Source: Microbacterium sp. 8M
GTDB taxonomy: Bacteria > Actinomycetota > Actinomycetes > Actinomycetales > Microbacteriaceae
Assembly (NCBI RefSeq): GCF_902506375.1
Contig: NZ_LR733284.1
Coordinates: 791,042 to 855,041, forward strand
Direction of reading: 5' to 3'
DNA length: 64,000 nucleotides
Below, piece after piece: positions 33,684 to 42,226 of this stretch (the first letter of the stretch is position 1; every line of letters begins with the position of its first letter). The notes below the pieces were generated by a model. The model was given only the letters and a program-made list of their open reading frames with translations. It ran no database searches and was not told the origin of the DNA. The position numbers were made by a program, and so were the translations under genes.

Positions 33684-34300
33684 CTCGCGACGACAGCACG
33701 GGCGCGAACGCCCTCGGCTTCGAGCCCGAAGACCTCGACGGCCACACCATGGACGAATTGTCGGACTACCTCGACGCCGGCCGGATCCCGGTGGATCCGA
33801 CGATCGAGGCGTCACCGGGCTGCAGGATCGCGCTCGACGCCCTGGAGCGGCTGCGGCGACTCGGACCGGCGCTGCTCGAACAGGACACCGCGGTGGAACC
33901 GCAGCCGGACGACAACTGGGTGCGGTCGATCATCGACGGCATCGCGCGGGACGCGCGCGCGGGACGCCGCATCCCGTTCCCGGTCGCCGAGCCCGACGAC
34001 GACCTCGCCATCACCGAAGGCGCGGTGCGCGGGCTCATCCGCGCCGCCGGCGACGGGGTCCCCGGGGTGCTCGTGGGACGAAGCCGTCTGGACGGCGAGG
34101 TGACCGTTCCGGGCGCCCCCGTCCGGATCGAGGTGGAGGCGAGCGTGGCCTACGGTTTCCCCATCGCCCGCCTCGCCGAGCGTCTGCGCGAAGCGATCGG
34201 CGAGCGCCTGCGCACGCACACCGAGCTGAACATCACGGGGATCGACGTCGTGGTGCACGATGTGAGGGATCTTCCGACCCGGGGAGGGGACGCGAGATGA
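33680..34300 (+). CDS. Asp23-domain protein with N-terminal extension, candidate anti-sigma partner
   Basis: A 206-residue protein. The C-terminal 110 residues form an Asp23/Gls24 domain (ITEGAVRGLIRAAGDGVPGV, then VRIEVEASVAYGFPI and NITGIDVVVHDVRDLP). The N-terminal 90 residues (HTMDELSDYLDAGRIPVDPT, then SPGCRIALDALERLRRLG) are helical and resemble short anti-sigma-like domains, though without a zinc motif. ATG 33680 overlaps the sigma-factor stop, so the two are made together. It could link sensing at the Asp23 scaffold with release of the sigma factor. This is a prediction from gene order. Confidence 0.82.
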   Translation: MTRDDSTGANALGFEPEDLDGHTMDELSDYLDAGRIPVDPTIEASPGCRIALDALERLRRLGPALLEQDTAVEPQPDDNWVRSIIDGIARDARAGRRIPFPVAEPDDDLAITEGAVRGLIRAAGDGVPGVLVGRSRLDGEVTVPGAPVRIEVEASVAYGFPIARLAERLREAIGERLRTHTELNITGIDVVVHDVRDLPTRGGDAR

Positions 34301-34644
34301 CCGAGGACGAGGCCGCAGAGCTGGCGGCGCGGATCGAGCAGGACCTGCTCGCGGAGCCCGGTGTCCGCGCGGTCTATCCGGCGTCGGGCGGGGGGAGGCT
34401 GCGCGAGGCCGCGGCCAAGCTGCTGGGCGCCGACGACGGCCCTGCGCGCGTCGTCGTCCGCCCGGGGGAGGTCGCGCAGGTCGAGGTCGCCCTGGGGGTC
34501 GACGACGTCCGGCCCGCGCACGAGACGGCGCGGGCGGCGCAGCGGGTCATCCGCCGCGCCGCCTCGGTCCCGGTGCGGATCCGCCTCACGGTGGCGCACC
34601 TCGACGCCTCCCCGCACGAGCACGGCACCACGACGGCGATCTGA
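34297..34644 (+). CDS. Small alpha/beta protein linked to Asp23 cluster
   Basis: A 115-residue protein with a layout like a third Asp23-related domain (RIEQDLLAEPGVRAVYPAS, then QVEVALGVDDV and VPVRIRLTVAHLDAS). I do not recognise it firmly. It overlaps the upstream gene by ATGA and is the last gene of the sigma-linked run. Confidence 0.7.
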   Translation: MTEDEAAELAARIEQDLLAEPGVRAVYPASGGGRLREAAAKLLGADDGPARVVVRPGEVAQVEVALGVDDVRPAHETARAAQRVIRRAASVPVRIRLTVAHLDASPHEHGTTTAI

Positions 34645-34721
34645 CGCATCACGCCGCGCTCCTGCGGCCCTGCACCGACCGATGACGACGCGGATCCGAC
34701 CGGCATAGGCTGAGGGGCATC

Positions 34722-35597
34722 ATGAACCCCTTCGACCAAGCCCTGCAGTGGTTCTTCGAGCACTGGTGGATCATCTTCATCATCGGCCCGGTCGTGGGTG
34801 GTGCCTTCGGCACCGTGAGCCGCTCGCTGGAGCGCGGGGCCAAGCGGCGGCACGAGCGGCGGATGGAGGCGCTGCGCCTCAAGGGCGAGATCAAGGCGGC
34901 GCAGCTCGCCGCACGCGGACGCATCGCGCCGCAGGCGTCGGCGCAGGCCGCGCCTCATCCCCAGGAGAACGCGTCGAAGGAGCTGCTGTTGCGCCTGTTC
35001 GCGGAGCACGACGAGATCACGGCGCGCTGGCTGGACTACGAGCTGGACGTCGCGAAGATGATCGCGTTCCCCGCCATGAGCGACGGCCGCCAGCCGCTGA
35101 CCGCCGCGTTCCTGCGGGCGAAGAAGATCGCCGACGCGCTGCGTCCGAGCTCGGCCGACGCGAAGGTGACGGAGCAGCAGATCTCCGACTACCTCGACGC
35201 GGTCGGCGACTACGCGGTGGCGTTCGAGGTCGCGGAGAAGGATGCGCGGCGCCTCCGCGACTCCACGTTCACCGACGACGAGCGCAAGCGCCTCGAGCGC
35301 GCACAGCACATGCTGAAGGTCGCGGTCGACCAGTCGGCCACCGCTGCCGAGCGCCAGACCGCCTACCGTCGCGTGCGGGAGGAGCTGGACGGCCTCATCG
35401 ACCTGTCCGACGCCGCCGTCGCGAACCTCGAGAAGAAGGTCGCGCTGCAGCTGGAGTCGAACCACCCGGCCGCCGCAGAGCCGGATCCGATTCCGAGGGC
35501 GGAGCCGGATCCGATTCCGCGAACCGCACAGACCCGGGCGCAGGACCGGCGCGCTGCCTCCGGGCCCGCTGCCCCGCTGCCGCACCCGGAGCCCTGA
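34722..35597 (+). CDS. Single-pass membrane protein with helical cytoplasmic domain
   Basis: A 291-residue protein of unknown function. A membrane helix lies at about residues 10-30 (FFEHWWIIFIIGPVVGGAFG), followed by a basic linker and a long, charged, helical domain (about 75-250). The C-terminus has a short duplication (AEPDPIPR twice) encoded by a 21-base direct repeat containing GAGCCGGATCCGATTCCG (about 35480-35521). ATG 34722 follows GAGGGG. It is 4 bases from the next gene and probably co-transcribed with it. Confidence 0.78.
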   Translation: MNPFDQALQWFFEHWWIIFIIGPVVGGAFGTVSRSLERGAKRRHERRMEALRLKGEIKAAQLAARGRIAPQASAQAAPHPQENASKELLLRLFAEHDEITARWLDYELDVAKMIAFPAMSDGRQPLTAAFLRAKKIADALRPSSADAKVTEQQISDYLDAVGDYAVAFEVAEKDARRLRDSTFTDDERKRLERAQHMLKVAVDQSATAAERQTAYRRVREELDGLIDLSDAAVANLEKKVALQLESNHPAAAEPDPIPRAEPDPIPRTAQTRAQDRRAASGPAAPLPHPEP

Positions 35598-35601
35598 GCC
35601 G

Positions 35602-36627
35602 ATGGCGGCACAGGGAGCGCCGCTGCGCGTCGGCCTCATCGGGGCCGGCGGCATCGCCGCCTCGCACCTCGACGCCTGGCAGGCGATCGGCGCGGAGTGC
35701 ACGCTCTTCTCCCGAACCCGCCCCGAAGCACTGGCCGCACGGTTCGGCGTGGAGATCGCGGACGACGTGGATGCGCTCATCGGCCTCGTCGACGTGGTGG
35801 GGGTGCTCTCGCCGACGCCGACGCACCTCGGATACGCGCTGCAGGCGATCGCGCGGGGGCGGCACGTGGTGTGCGAGAAGCCCCTCGCGATGTCGGCCGT
35901 GGAGGCGCAGCGGATCGCGGACGCCTCCGAGGCCGCCGGTGTGGGGCTGTTCCCGGCGCACGTGGTGCGCTACTTCTCCGCGTATCGGCGGATCCAGCAG
36001 GAGATCGCGGCGGGCGGCATCGGCGCACTGCAGACCCTGAGGCTGAGCCGGTCGGGCGCGGGCCCTGCGCCGGGGTGGTTCTACGACGAGGGCGCCGGCG
36101 GCGGGCTCATCCGCGACCTGCTCATCCACGACATCGACCAGGCGCTCTGGCTCGCGGGCCCCGTGACGTCGGTCGCGGCCCGGCAGGATCCGCCCAGCGT
36201 CTCCGGCCGGCTCGCCGCCCCTGTGACCGCGACCGTGGAGCTGCGCCACGAGAACGGCGTCACCACCCGGATCGGCGGCGGCTGGCTGGGCGAGGGCGCG
36301 CCGTTCCGCACCGCGATCGAGGCGGTGGGCGCCGACGGGGTGCTCACGCACGACAGCGCCGCGGAGGCCGACACCGCCCGCGGGGTCACCGCCGCCGGCC
36401 CCGCCGGAGCTTCCGCCGAGGATCCCGGCTACCTCCCGCCGCCCACGGAAGACCAGCCCTATCGCGCGCAGATCGCCGACTTCGCGGAGGCGCTGCGCAC
36501 CGGCGGCCCCGCTCGCGTCACGCCCGCCGACGGCGTGGCCGCGGTGGCCGTGGTCGACGCGGCGTATGCGTCCCTCGCCACGGGCGGCTCGGCCGTCCCG
36601 GCGCAGTTCGACGCCGGAACGGGCTAG
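35602..36627 (+). CDS. Gfo/Idh/MocA family NAD(P)-dependent oxidoreductase
   Basis: A 341-residue oxidoreductase of the Gfo/Idh/MocA family. The Rossmann motif is at residues 9-25 (GLIGAGGIAASHLDAW). The conserved catalytic lysine lies in the EKPLAM motif (residues about 93-98). The C-terminal beta-sheet domain carries the DLLIHDIDQALWLAG segment with the conserved aspartate and histidine. Members oxidise or reduce sugars and inositols; the substrate here is unknown. Confidence 0.93.
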   Translation: MAAQGAPLRVGLIGAGGIAASHLDAWQAIGAECTLFSRTRPEALAARFGVEIADDVDALIGLVDVVGVLSPTPTHLGYALQAIARGRHVVCEKPLAMSAVEAQRIADASEAAGVGLFPAHVVRYFSAYRRIQQEIAAGGIGALQTLRLSRSGAGPAPGWFYDEGAGGGLIRDLLIHDIDQALWLAGPVTSVAARQDPPSVSGRLAAPVTATVELRHENGVTTRIGGGWLGEGAPFRTAIEAVGADGVLTHDSAAEADTARGVTAAGPAGASAEDPGYLPPPTEDQPYRAQIADFAEALRTGGPARVTPADGVAAVAVVDAAYASLATGGSAVPAQFDAGTG

Positions 36628-36640
36628 CCGCGGCCGGGGA

Positions 36641-36883
36641 TCAGGATCCGTAGGGGGTGCGGTACGTGAACCACCAGCCGCCGTTCTGCGGGTAGCAGGA
36701 GTTCTGCACCTTCGTCCATGACGAGTTGTAGGTCCGCTCGACGGCCTTGCACTTCGTGTAGGTCGAGAACGGTCCGACCCAGGTGAGCGTGTACGCGTTG
36801 GCAGGAACGACCGTCCCCAGCACCAGCGCACCCGAGAGCGCCCCGGCGAGGAGCAGCTTCCTGCCGATTCCCATCTTCTTCAT
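36641..36883 (-). CDS. Small secreted protein
   Basis: An 80-residue exported protein. A signal peptide is clear (KKMGIGRKLLLAGALSGALV, cleavage near VPANA). The mature part of about 50 residues has two cysteines and several aromatic residues (TWVGPFSTYTKCKAVERTY, then CYPQNGGWWFTYRTPYGS). I recall similar small actinobacterial exported proteins of unknown function. A perfect palindrome lies 72 bases upstream (36955-36978). Confidence 0.75.
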   Translation of the reverse strand: MKKMGIGRKLLLAGALSGALVLGTVVPANAYTLTWVGPFSTYTKCKAVERTYNSSWTKVQNSCYPQNGGWWFTYRTPYGS

Positions 36884-36954
36884 GATGTCCTCCGGTCCTC
36901 CGAACGGACGCCTTCCGCGTCCTGGCAGGAGCCTGCCGCATCCCGTCGCCGCCG

Positions 36955-36978
36955 CCAATGGGGAGGACTCCCCATTGG
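36955..36978. promoter_or_regulatory. Perfect palindrome upstream of the small secreted gene
   Basis: CCAATGGGGAG and CTCCCCATTGG are perfect 11-base arms separated by only two bases. The 185-base gap 36884-37068 holds nothing else I can name. The short centre suggests a dimer-binding operator, but an RNA hairpin (10 pairs with a GGAC loop) terminating the phosphatase mRNA is equally possible. Confidence 0.55.
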
Positions 36979-37068
36979 CCAGATCCGCTCCCGCTGCGCG
37001 GCCACGCCGCGAACGCGACGGGGGCGCTCCCCGCCGGTTCGAGGAGCGCGCACGTCGAGCATCCCCGC

Positions 37069-38016
37069 TCAGGGCTGCGGGTAGTACGCCTTGCTGCCGA
37101 CGGGACCGTCGATCGTGAAGGATCCGTTCTTGTAGAGCACCTTCGTCACCCCGAGGTTCGGCACGCCCGTGGCCGGCATCGCCGGGACGGCGCCCGTGGT
37201 GTCGCGCATGTCGGGCGCGCCGGCGAAGCAGGAGATCGAGAGGCCGCTGGAGACGATGAAGACCGTCTTCTCGTTCTTGTCCACGGCCTTCGCGGCGATC
37301 TCGGCGAGGGCGTCGGTCATCCGCGCGTCCACGTCCGCGCAGTCCTCCGCGGGCAGGCCCAGCTGCGGCGCGTCGGCGACGGCCTTGATCGCGGCCATCA
37401 TCCCGTACAGGCCGTGCTGGGCGATCGCGATGCCCTGCATCGTCTGCCAGCCGCCGTTCTGGCCGTTCGCGTCGGCCGGCGCAGTCGGGGCCGCGTCGTG
37501 GTCGATCGTGTAGCCGAGGTGCTCGACCGCGGCGCTCCACAGCTCCTCGTTCTCCTTGCCCTCGTACTTGCCGAAGTTCACCTCGCGCAGCCGTGCATCC
37601 TGCGTCACCGTGAGGTGCGCCTGGCCCGCGCCCTGCAGGGCGTAGGTCGCCGTCTCGAAGTGCCGCTTGCCGTCGGCCGAGTACGCCGCGGCGAGGGGTC
37701 CGACCGCCGCGCCGAGGTTCGCGCCGACGGCCACGGCGAGCGGACGCCCCTCGTCGAGCCTGCCGACCGGTGCGGTCGCGACCGGCTTGGTGCCGACGAG
37801 CAGCGGTGAGTCCGACCAGCCCTGCACCGTGTCGGTCTGGTTCAGGATGGTGCGGCCGTGGCGCGTGAGGTAGATCGTGACGGTGCGGTCCGCCTTGCTG
37901 TTGCCGGCCGCGACGGTCGTCGGCGTCGGAGCGGCCGCGGCGGAGACGGCGGTGAGGGTGGTCGCCGCGAGCAGTGCGGCGGTGACCGCCGCGACGCGGA
38001 TGACGTGCTTGTTCAT
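37069..38016 (-). CDS. Secreted histidine phosphatase
   Basis: A 315-residue exported protein of the histidine phosphatase (phosphoglycerate mutase-like) superfamily. A signal peptide is evident (VTAALLAATTLTAVSAAAA). The catalytic RHG motif lies soon after it (YLTRHGRTILN, about residues 50-60) and is followed by VQGWSDSPL. The second histidine is not obvious in a canonical GEGxxH context, so activity is uncertain. An AAGGAG precedes the ATG. The 112 bases upstream (38017-38128) contain three degenerate GATCGAGGG repeats and no gene. Confidence 0.85.
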   Translation of the reverse strand: MNKHVIRVAAVTAALLAATTLTAVSAAAAPTPTTVAAGNSKADRTVTIYLTRHGRTILNQTDTVQGWSDSPLLVGTKPVATAPVGRLDEGRPLAVAVGANLGAAVGPLAAAYSADGKRHFETATYALQGAGQAHLTVTQDARLREVNFGKYEGKENEELWSAAVEHLGYTIDHDAAPTAPADANGQNGGWQTMQGIAIAQHGLYGMMAAIKAVADAPQLGLPAEDCADVDARMTDALAEIAAKAVDKNEKTVFIVSSGLSISCFAGAPDMRDTTGAVPAMPATGVPNLGVTKVLYKNGSFTIDGPVGSKAYYPQP

Positions 38017-38128
38017 GCTTCTCTCCTTGCGGGGTGGCGTATCGAGGGGATGGGGGATCGAGGGGACGGCGGATCGAGGGCGTGGGGAATCCGGGCGCGA
38101 CGATGCGCCCCGGTCTCCGGCCGCTGGT

Positions 38129-40831
38129 TCAGAGGGCGAGCGCGGTCGCCGAGAGGGCGAGGGGTGCGCTCAGACGGATGTCGCGCGACGAGACCCCGAC
38201 GCGGATCTCCGCGGGACCGGCAGCCGGTCGCCAGTCGTGCGCGACCACGTCGAAGTACGACACCACCCGCCGCGGGATCCGCACGCTCACGCGCTCGGAC
38301 CGTCCCGGATCCAGCCGCACCTTCGCGAACCCGGCGAGCTGCTGCGGCGGCATGGGCACCGGGGCGGTGACGTCGCCCGCGTAGACCTGGACGACGCAAG
38401 CGCCCGGTCGTGCGCCGGTGTTGCGCACGGTGACGGTCGCGATGCCCGCGTCGTCGCCCTCCGCGGGGGCGACGACGAGGTCCTCGAGCTCCCACGTGGT
38501 GTAGCCGAGGCCGTGCCCGAACGGATAGGCGGGCTCCAGATCGTGCGCGTCGAAGGCGCGGTAGCCGACGAAGACGCCCTCGTCGTAGTGCACCCGTCCG
38601 TCCACGCCCGGGTAGGTGCGGGCGTCGCGCGCCGGCGTCTGCGCGAGCTCCACCGGCAGCGTCAGCGGCAGCCGCCCGCCGGGCTCGGCGGCACCGGTGA
38701 GCACCCGGGCGAGCGCGTCGCCCTGGGCCTGCCCGGGGTACCACGCCTGCAGCAGCGCGGCGGGCTCCGCGCCCCATCCGGTGACGTCGACGGGGGCGCC
38801 GGTCATCAGCACCACCACCGTGCGCGGGTTCGCCGCGAGCACGGCGCGGATCAGGTCGTCCTGACCGGAGGGCAGCTGCATGCCGGGGCGGTCGTCGGCC
38901 TCCGCCTCGTAGCTGCGGACGACGACCACGGCGACATCCGCGGATGCCGCGGCCGTCGCGGCACGCGTCACGTCGGGTGCGACGACGCCGGCCGGCGGCA
39001 CCCAGCCGAGCCGCAGCTTCGCGCCGATCAGGAAGCCCTGCGAGGGGTGATCGGCGGCGTACGACAGCCGGAGCGCGTAAGTGCGGCCTGCCTGCAGCCG
39101 CACGACGACCTCGTCGATCGCGACGTCGGGCTGTCCCCCGTCGCCGCCCCAGCCGTACGGTCGCGGCTCATCGGAGACCGCGGAGCCGCCATCCACGGCC
39201 GCGGAGCCGTCGCCATCGACCGCGGAGCCTTTGGCGAGGTCGATCGCGGCAGCCTCGGCCGGGACGCTCGCCTCCGCGGCGGCGTCCGCCCCGGAACGGA
39301 CCACGACCCGGCCGTCGAGCTCGAAGGTGCAGGATCCGAGGCTCGTGATCACGAACCGGTAGGAGCCCGTGACGGGCACGGTCAGGGTGCCGGTGTACCG
39401 CGCGGACATCTGCGCGTTCAGCTCCGTGGGGAGCTTCTCATAGCGGGCTGACGATGCGTTGAACCCGGGGAAGTTGTGGAAGCCGTGCAGCAGCTCGATC
39501 TTCCCGTCGACCCGGCTCACCAGCGGATCCCCGTCGAAGGACGGGTTCGCCCAGTACTCGGCGTGCAGCCCGACCTCGCCCGAGGGCGTGCGGAAGAAGC
39601 CGGAGCCGATCGGGTCCGCCCCGGGCAGCAGCGCTCCGGGGGTGACCGGATCGACGCCGTACTCCACGACGACCTCGACGTCGTCGCCCAGGGCTCGTCG
39701 CAGCCCGTCCGCAGGCGAGACGCCGCGGGTCGGCTTCACCTGGGAGCTGCCCCCGCCCTGCGCGCTCCACGCGTCCACGTCCGGCCCGATCAGCGCGACC
39801 CGCCGCACGCCGGTGAGCGGCAGGATCCCGTCGTTGCGCAGCAGCACCATGCCGTCCTCGGCGATCGCCTGGGCGACGGCGTGGTGCTCCTCGACGGCGA
39901 GGTCGGCCACCCCGACGGGGTTCTCCCGCTGACCCAGCCCGATCATGGGCCGCAGGATGTTGCGCACCTTCTCATCGATGACCGCCTCGGACACACGCCC
40001 CTCGTGCACCGCGGACAGCAGCTGACCGCCCCAGAAGCCCTCGTTCGGCTGCTCCTGGTCCAGGCCCGCGTTCGCCGCCTCCGCAGTGGAGTGGTTTGCG
40101 CCGTAGTCGCTCATGATCCAGCCCCGGAACCCGAAGTCGCGGCGCAGGATGTCGTGCAGGAGCTGCGGATTCTCGCACGCGAATGCGCCGTTCACGCGGT
40201 TGAACGAGCCCATCATCGAGGCGACCCCGCCCTCCCTGACGAGCGCCTCGAACGGCGGCAGATACAGCTCCCTCATGGTGCGCTCGTCGATCACCGCGTC
40301 CACGCTCGACCGGTGGTCCTCCTGGTTGTTGATCGCGTAGTGCTTGGCGCAGGCCTGCACGCCCTGCTCCTGGATGCCGCGCACGACGGCGACCCCGATG
40401 GCCGACTGCAGCAGCGGGTCCTCCCCGAACGACTCGAACGTGCGCCCGCCGACAGGCACCCGGGCGATGTCGACGGCGGGGCCCAGCGACACGTTGTGGT
40501 CGCTCGCCCGGCACTCCGCGCCGATGACCGAGCCGTAGGCGGCGGCCTGAGCCGGATCCCAGGTGGCGGCGAGTGCGATCGGCGCGGGCAGCGACGTGGC
40601 CCTGCCCTCGTGGACGTCGCCCTTGTTGATCCGCACGCCCGCGGGGCCGTCCGCCATCTGGATGTTCGGGATGCCGAGCCGCTCGACGCCGTCGGCGTAG
40701 AAGCCGAAGTCCCAGTTCAGATCGCCGGTGACGAACGCCACCTTCTCGTCGAGCGTCAGCTGCGCGAGGAGCTCCTCGACGCGCGCATCGGTGGCCGCGG
40801 AATCCCAGTCGGCGCCGGACTTCTCGGACAT
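38129..40831 (-). CDS. GH3 beta-glucosidase with PA14 insertion
   Basis: A 900-residue glycoside hydrolase of family GH3. The (beta/alpha)8 domain spans about residues 15-300 (MADGPAGVR, then KHYAINNQEDHRS). The nucleophile aspartate lies in RGWIMSDYGANHS. The GH3 C-terminal domain follows and is interrupted at about 430-600 by a PA14 carbohydrate-binding domain (GLHAEYWANPSF, YTGTLTVPVTGSYRFVI). A fibronectin-III-like end follows. A low-complexity Gly-Ser-Ala-Val-Asp insert sits within the PA14 domain. GGAGGG precedes ATG 40831. No signal peptide is seen, so it acts on imported oligosaccharides or glycosides. It is probably co-regulated with the MFS gene through a shared operator-like motif. 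Confidence 0.95.
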   Translation of the reverse strand: MSEKSGADWDSAATDARVEELLAQLTLDEKVAFVTGDLNWDFGFYADGVERLGIPNIQMADGPAGVRINKGDVHEGRATSLPAPIALAATWDPAQAAAYGSVIGAECRASDHNVSLGPAVDIARVPVGGRTFESFGEDPLLQSAIGVAVVRGIQEQGVQACAKHYAINNQEDHRSSVDAVIDERTMRELYLPPFEALVREGGVASMMGSFNRVNGAFACENPQLLHDILRRDFGFRGWIMSDYGANHSTAEAANAGLDQEQPNEGFWGGQLLSAVHEGRVSEAVIDEKVRNILRPMIGLGQRENPVGVADLAVEEHHAVAQAIAEDGMVLLRNDGILPLTGVRRVALIGPDVDAWSAQGGGSSQVKPTRGVSPADGLRRALGDDVEVVVEYGVDPVTPGALLPGADPIGSGFFRTPSGEVGLHAEYWANPSFDGDPLVSRVDGKIELLHGFHNFPGFNASSARYEKLPTELNAQMSARYTGTLTVPVTGSYRFVITSLGSCTFELDGRVVVRSGADAAAEASVPAEAAAIDLAKGSAVDGDGSAAVDGGSAVSDEPRPYGWGGDGGQPDVAIDEVVVRLQAGRTYALRLSYAADHPSQGFLIGAKLRLGWVPPAGVVAPDVTRAATAAASADVAVVVVRSYEAEADDRPGMQLPSGQDDLIRAVLAANPRTVVVLMTGAPVDVTGWGAEPAALLQAWYPGQAQGDALARVLTGAAEPGGRLPLTLPVELAQTPARDARTYPGVDGRVHYDEGVFVGYRAFDAHDLEPAYPFGHGLGYTTWELEDLVVAPAEGDDAGIATVTVRNTGARPGACVVQVYAGDVTAPVPMPPQQLAGFAKVRLDPGRSERVSVRIPRRVVSYFDVVAHDWRPAAGPAEIRVGVSSRDIRLSAPLALSATALAL

Positions 40832-40894
40832 GCACCCTCCATCGGGCTGGGCGCGCCGCCTCGTTGCGGTGCGCGAGTGCACCGAGTCTGGCCG

Positions 40895-40918
40895 GAAAAC
40901 CTTAACGAGTCAAGTATT
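40895..40918 (-). promoter_or_regulatory. Operator-like motif upstream of GH3 gene 1
   Basis: GAAAACCTTAACGAGTCAAG matches the motif before the MFS gene (43638-43661) at 18 of 24 positions. TTGACT (on the minus strand) with CAGACT 18 bases on, or TAAGGT within the motif, could serve as promoter elements. Confidence 0.55.
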
Positions 40919-40931
40919 CGAAACGGCCTGG

Positions 40932-41513
40932 TCACTCGGCGTGCGAGACCGCCACGATCCCGTCCCAGAGCCGGCGCAGACGCGCCACCATGTCGATCGT
41001 GTGGTCGTTGAGCCACTGCAGCTGCAGACCGTCCGCGGCGGCCACGAGCAGATCGACGGCGGCGGAGACGTCGATGGCGCGGCCGATCGCCCCGTCGTCC
41101 TGGGCGCGATGGATGACTCCCGTGAGCTGGTCGCGGAGCCACGCGTACCGCTCGAGGAAGAACGCATGCGCAGGGTGCTCGGGGATGCTCGCCTCGGCGG
41201 AGAACTCGACGTAGAGCCGCACCAGACCCGGCACCTCGGCGTTGTGCGCGATGACGGCGAAGAACCCCTCGATGGTCGGATCCGGCGCGAAGTAGGTCTC
41301 GAGGTCGCGGAGATCGCGGGCGCGCAGCACCTCCTGGTACAGCTCCTCCCGCGACGCGAAGTAGTGCATGAGTCCGGCCTGGGTGAGGCCGACCCGACCT
41401 GCGATCTCGCGGTTCGACGCCTTCCGGCAGCCCTTCACGGCCACGACGTCGAGCGCGACGGAGAGGATCTCCTCGCGCTTCGCTGTTCCCTTGGCGTACG
41501 GGCCCCGCTTCAC
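40932..41513 (-). CDS. TetR family regulator 1
   Basis: A 193-residue TetR protein. The DNA-binding domain reads REEILSVALDVVAVKGCRKA and GLTQAGLMHYFASREELYQE. The start is GTG 41513. It is 32 percent or so like its neighbour at 41524-42147 by eye, sharing VGLTQAGLMH, PGLVRLYVEFSAEA and the ADGLQLQW/ADGLQVQW ligand-pocket end; the two are paralogues. It lies directly upstream of the first GH3 gene on the same strand, so it is a likely regulator of that gene. Confidence 0.93.
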   Translation of the reverse strand: MKRGPYAKGTAKREEILSVALDVVAVKGCRKASNREIAGRVGLTQAGLMHYFASREELYQEVLRARDLRDLETYFAPDPTIEGFFAVIAHNAEVPGLVRLYVEFSAEASIPEHPAHAFFLERYAWLRDQLTGVIHRAQDDGAIGRAIDVSAAVDLLVAAADGLQLQWLNDHTIDMVARLRRLWDGIVAVSHAE

Positions 41514-41523
41514 GTTTGCCAGA

Positions 41524-42147
41524 CTACGTGGTCGCGTGCCGATCCTCTGCGCGGAAGGATGCCGCGCACAGCGTGCGCCACAGCTGTCGCAGCCGGCCGG
41601 CCATGTCGACGTTCCTGTCCATCAGCCATTGCACCTGCAGACCGTCGGCGGCCACGATCATCTGCTCGGCGATGTCCGCCGCGCACGCGTCGGGACTGAT
41701 CTGACCCGAGCCCTGGGCGATCCGCACATCCCCCGCCAGCGCCTCGCGCAGCGCGTCGTACCTGCGGTGGAAGAACTCCCGGGACGGATGACGCGGATCG
41801 CCGGCGACCTCGGCAGCGTACTCCGCGAACAGCTGCACCAGCCCGGGCACGTGCTGGTTGTGCTCGATGACGGCGAGGAACCCGTCGATACCGACCGGGG
41901 CGCGCGCGTACCGGGCCTCGTCGCGCTCGTCGCGGGCCTGGATGATCGCGCAGAACAGCTCGTCCCGCGATCGGAAATGATGCATGAGTCCGGCCTGCGT
42001 CAGCCCCACGCGCTCGGCGATGTGGCGGATCAGGGCCCCGCGGCTGCCGTTCTCGGCGATCACCTCGAGCGCGGCGTCGAGGATCTCAGCCCGTTTCAGC
42101 ACGCCCTTGGTGTACCCGCCGCGCGTTCCGCGCGAAGATTCGATCAC
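41524..42147 (-). CDS. TetR family regulator 2 (paralogue)
   Basis: A 207-residue TetR protein. The N-terminal region contains YTKGVLKRAEILDAALEVIA and RVGLTQAGLMHHFRSRDELF. It starts at GTG 42147. It ends 10 bases before TetR 1 and is probably transcribed with it and with the MFS gene upstream. Two adjacent, related TetR genes at one sugar locus suggest duplication with two effectors, or hetero-dimerisation. Confidence 0.92.
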   Translation of the reverse strand: MIESSRGTRGGYTKGVLKRAEILDAALEVIAENGSRGALIRHIAERVGLTQAGLMHHFRSRDELFCAIIQARDERDEARYARAPVGIDGFLAVIEHNQHVPGLVQLFAEYAAEVAGDPRHPSREFFHRRYDALREALAGDVRIAQGSGQISPDACAADIAEQMIVAADGLQVQWLMDRNVDMAGRLRQLWRTLCAASFRAEDRHATT

Positions 42148-42226
42148 GGTATCCCCCCGATGGATCCCGAGCGCAGCCTCGGTCGAGGAGCGGGCCGAGG
42201 CTCCCGTCCCCGGCCCGCCCTCTGTG

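Noticed and set aside
30882-33815. A 977-codon minus-strand frame across the stress cluster
   Set aside because: It is antisense to eight overlapping genes with clear motifs; composition is that of a codon-bias shadow.
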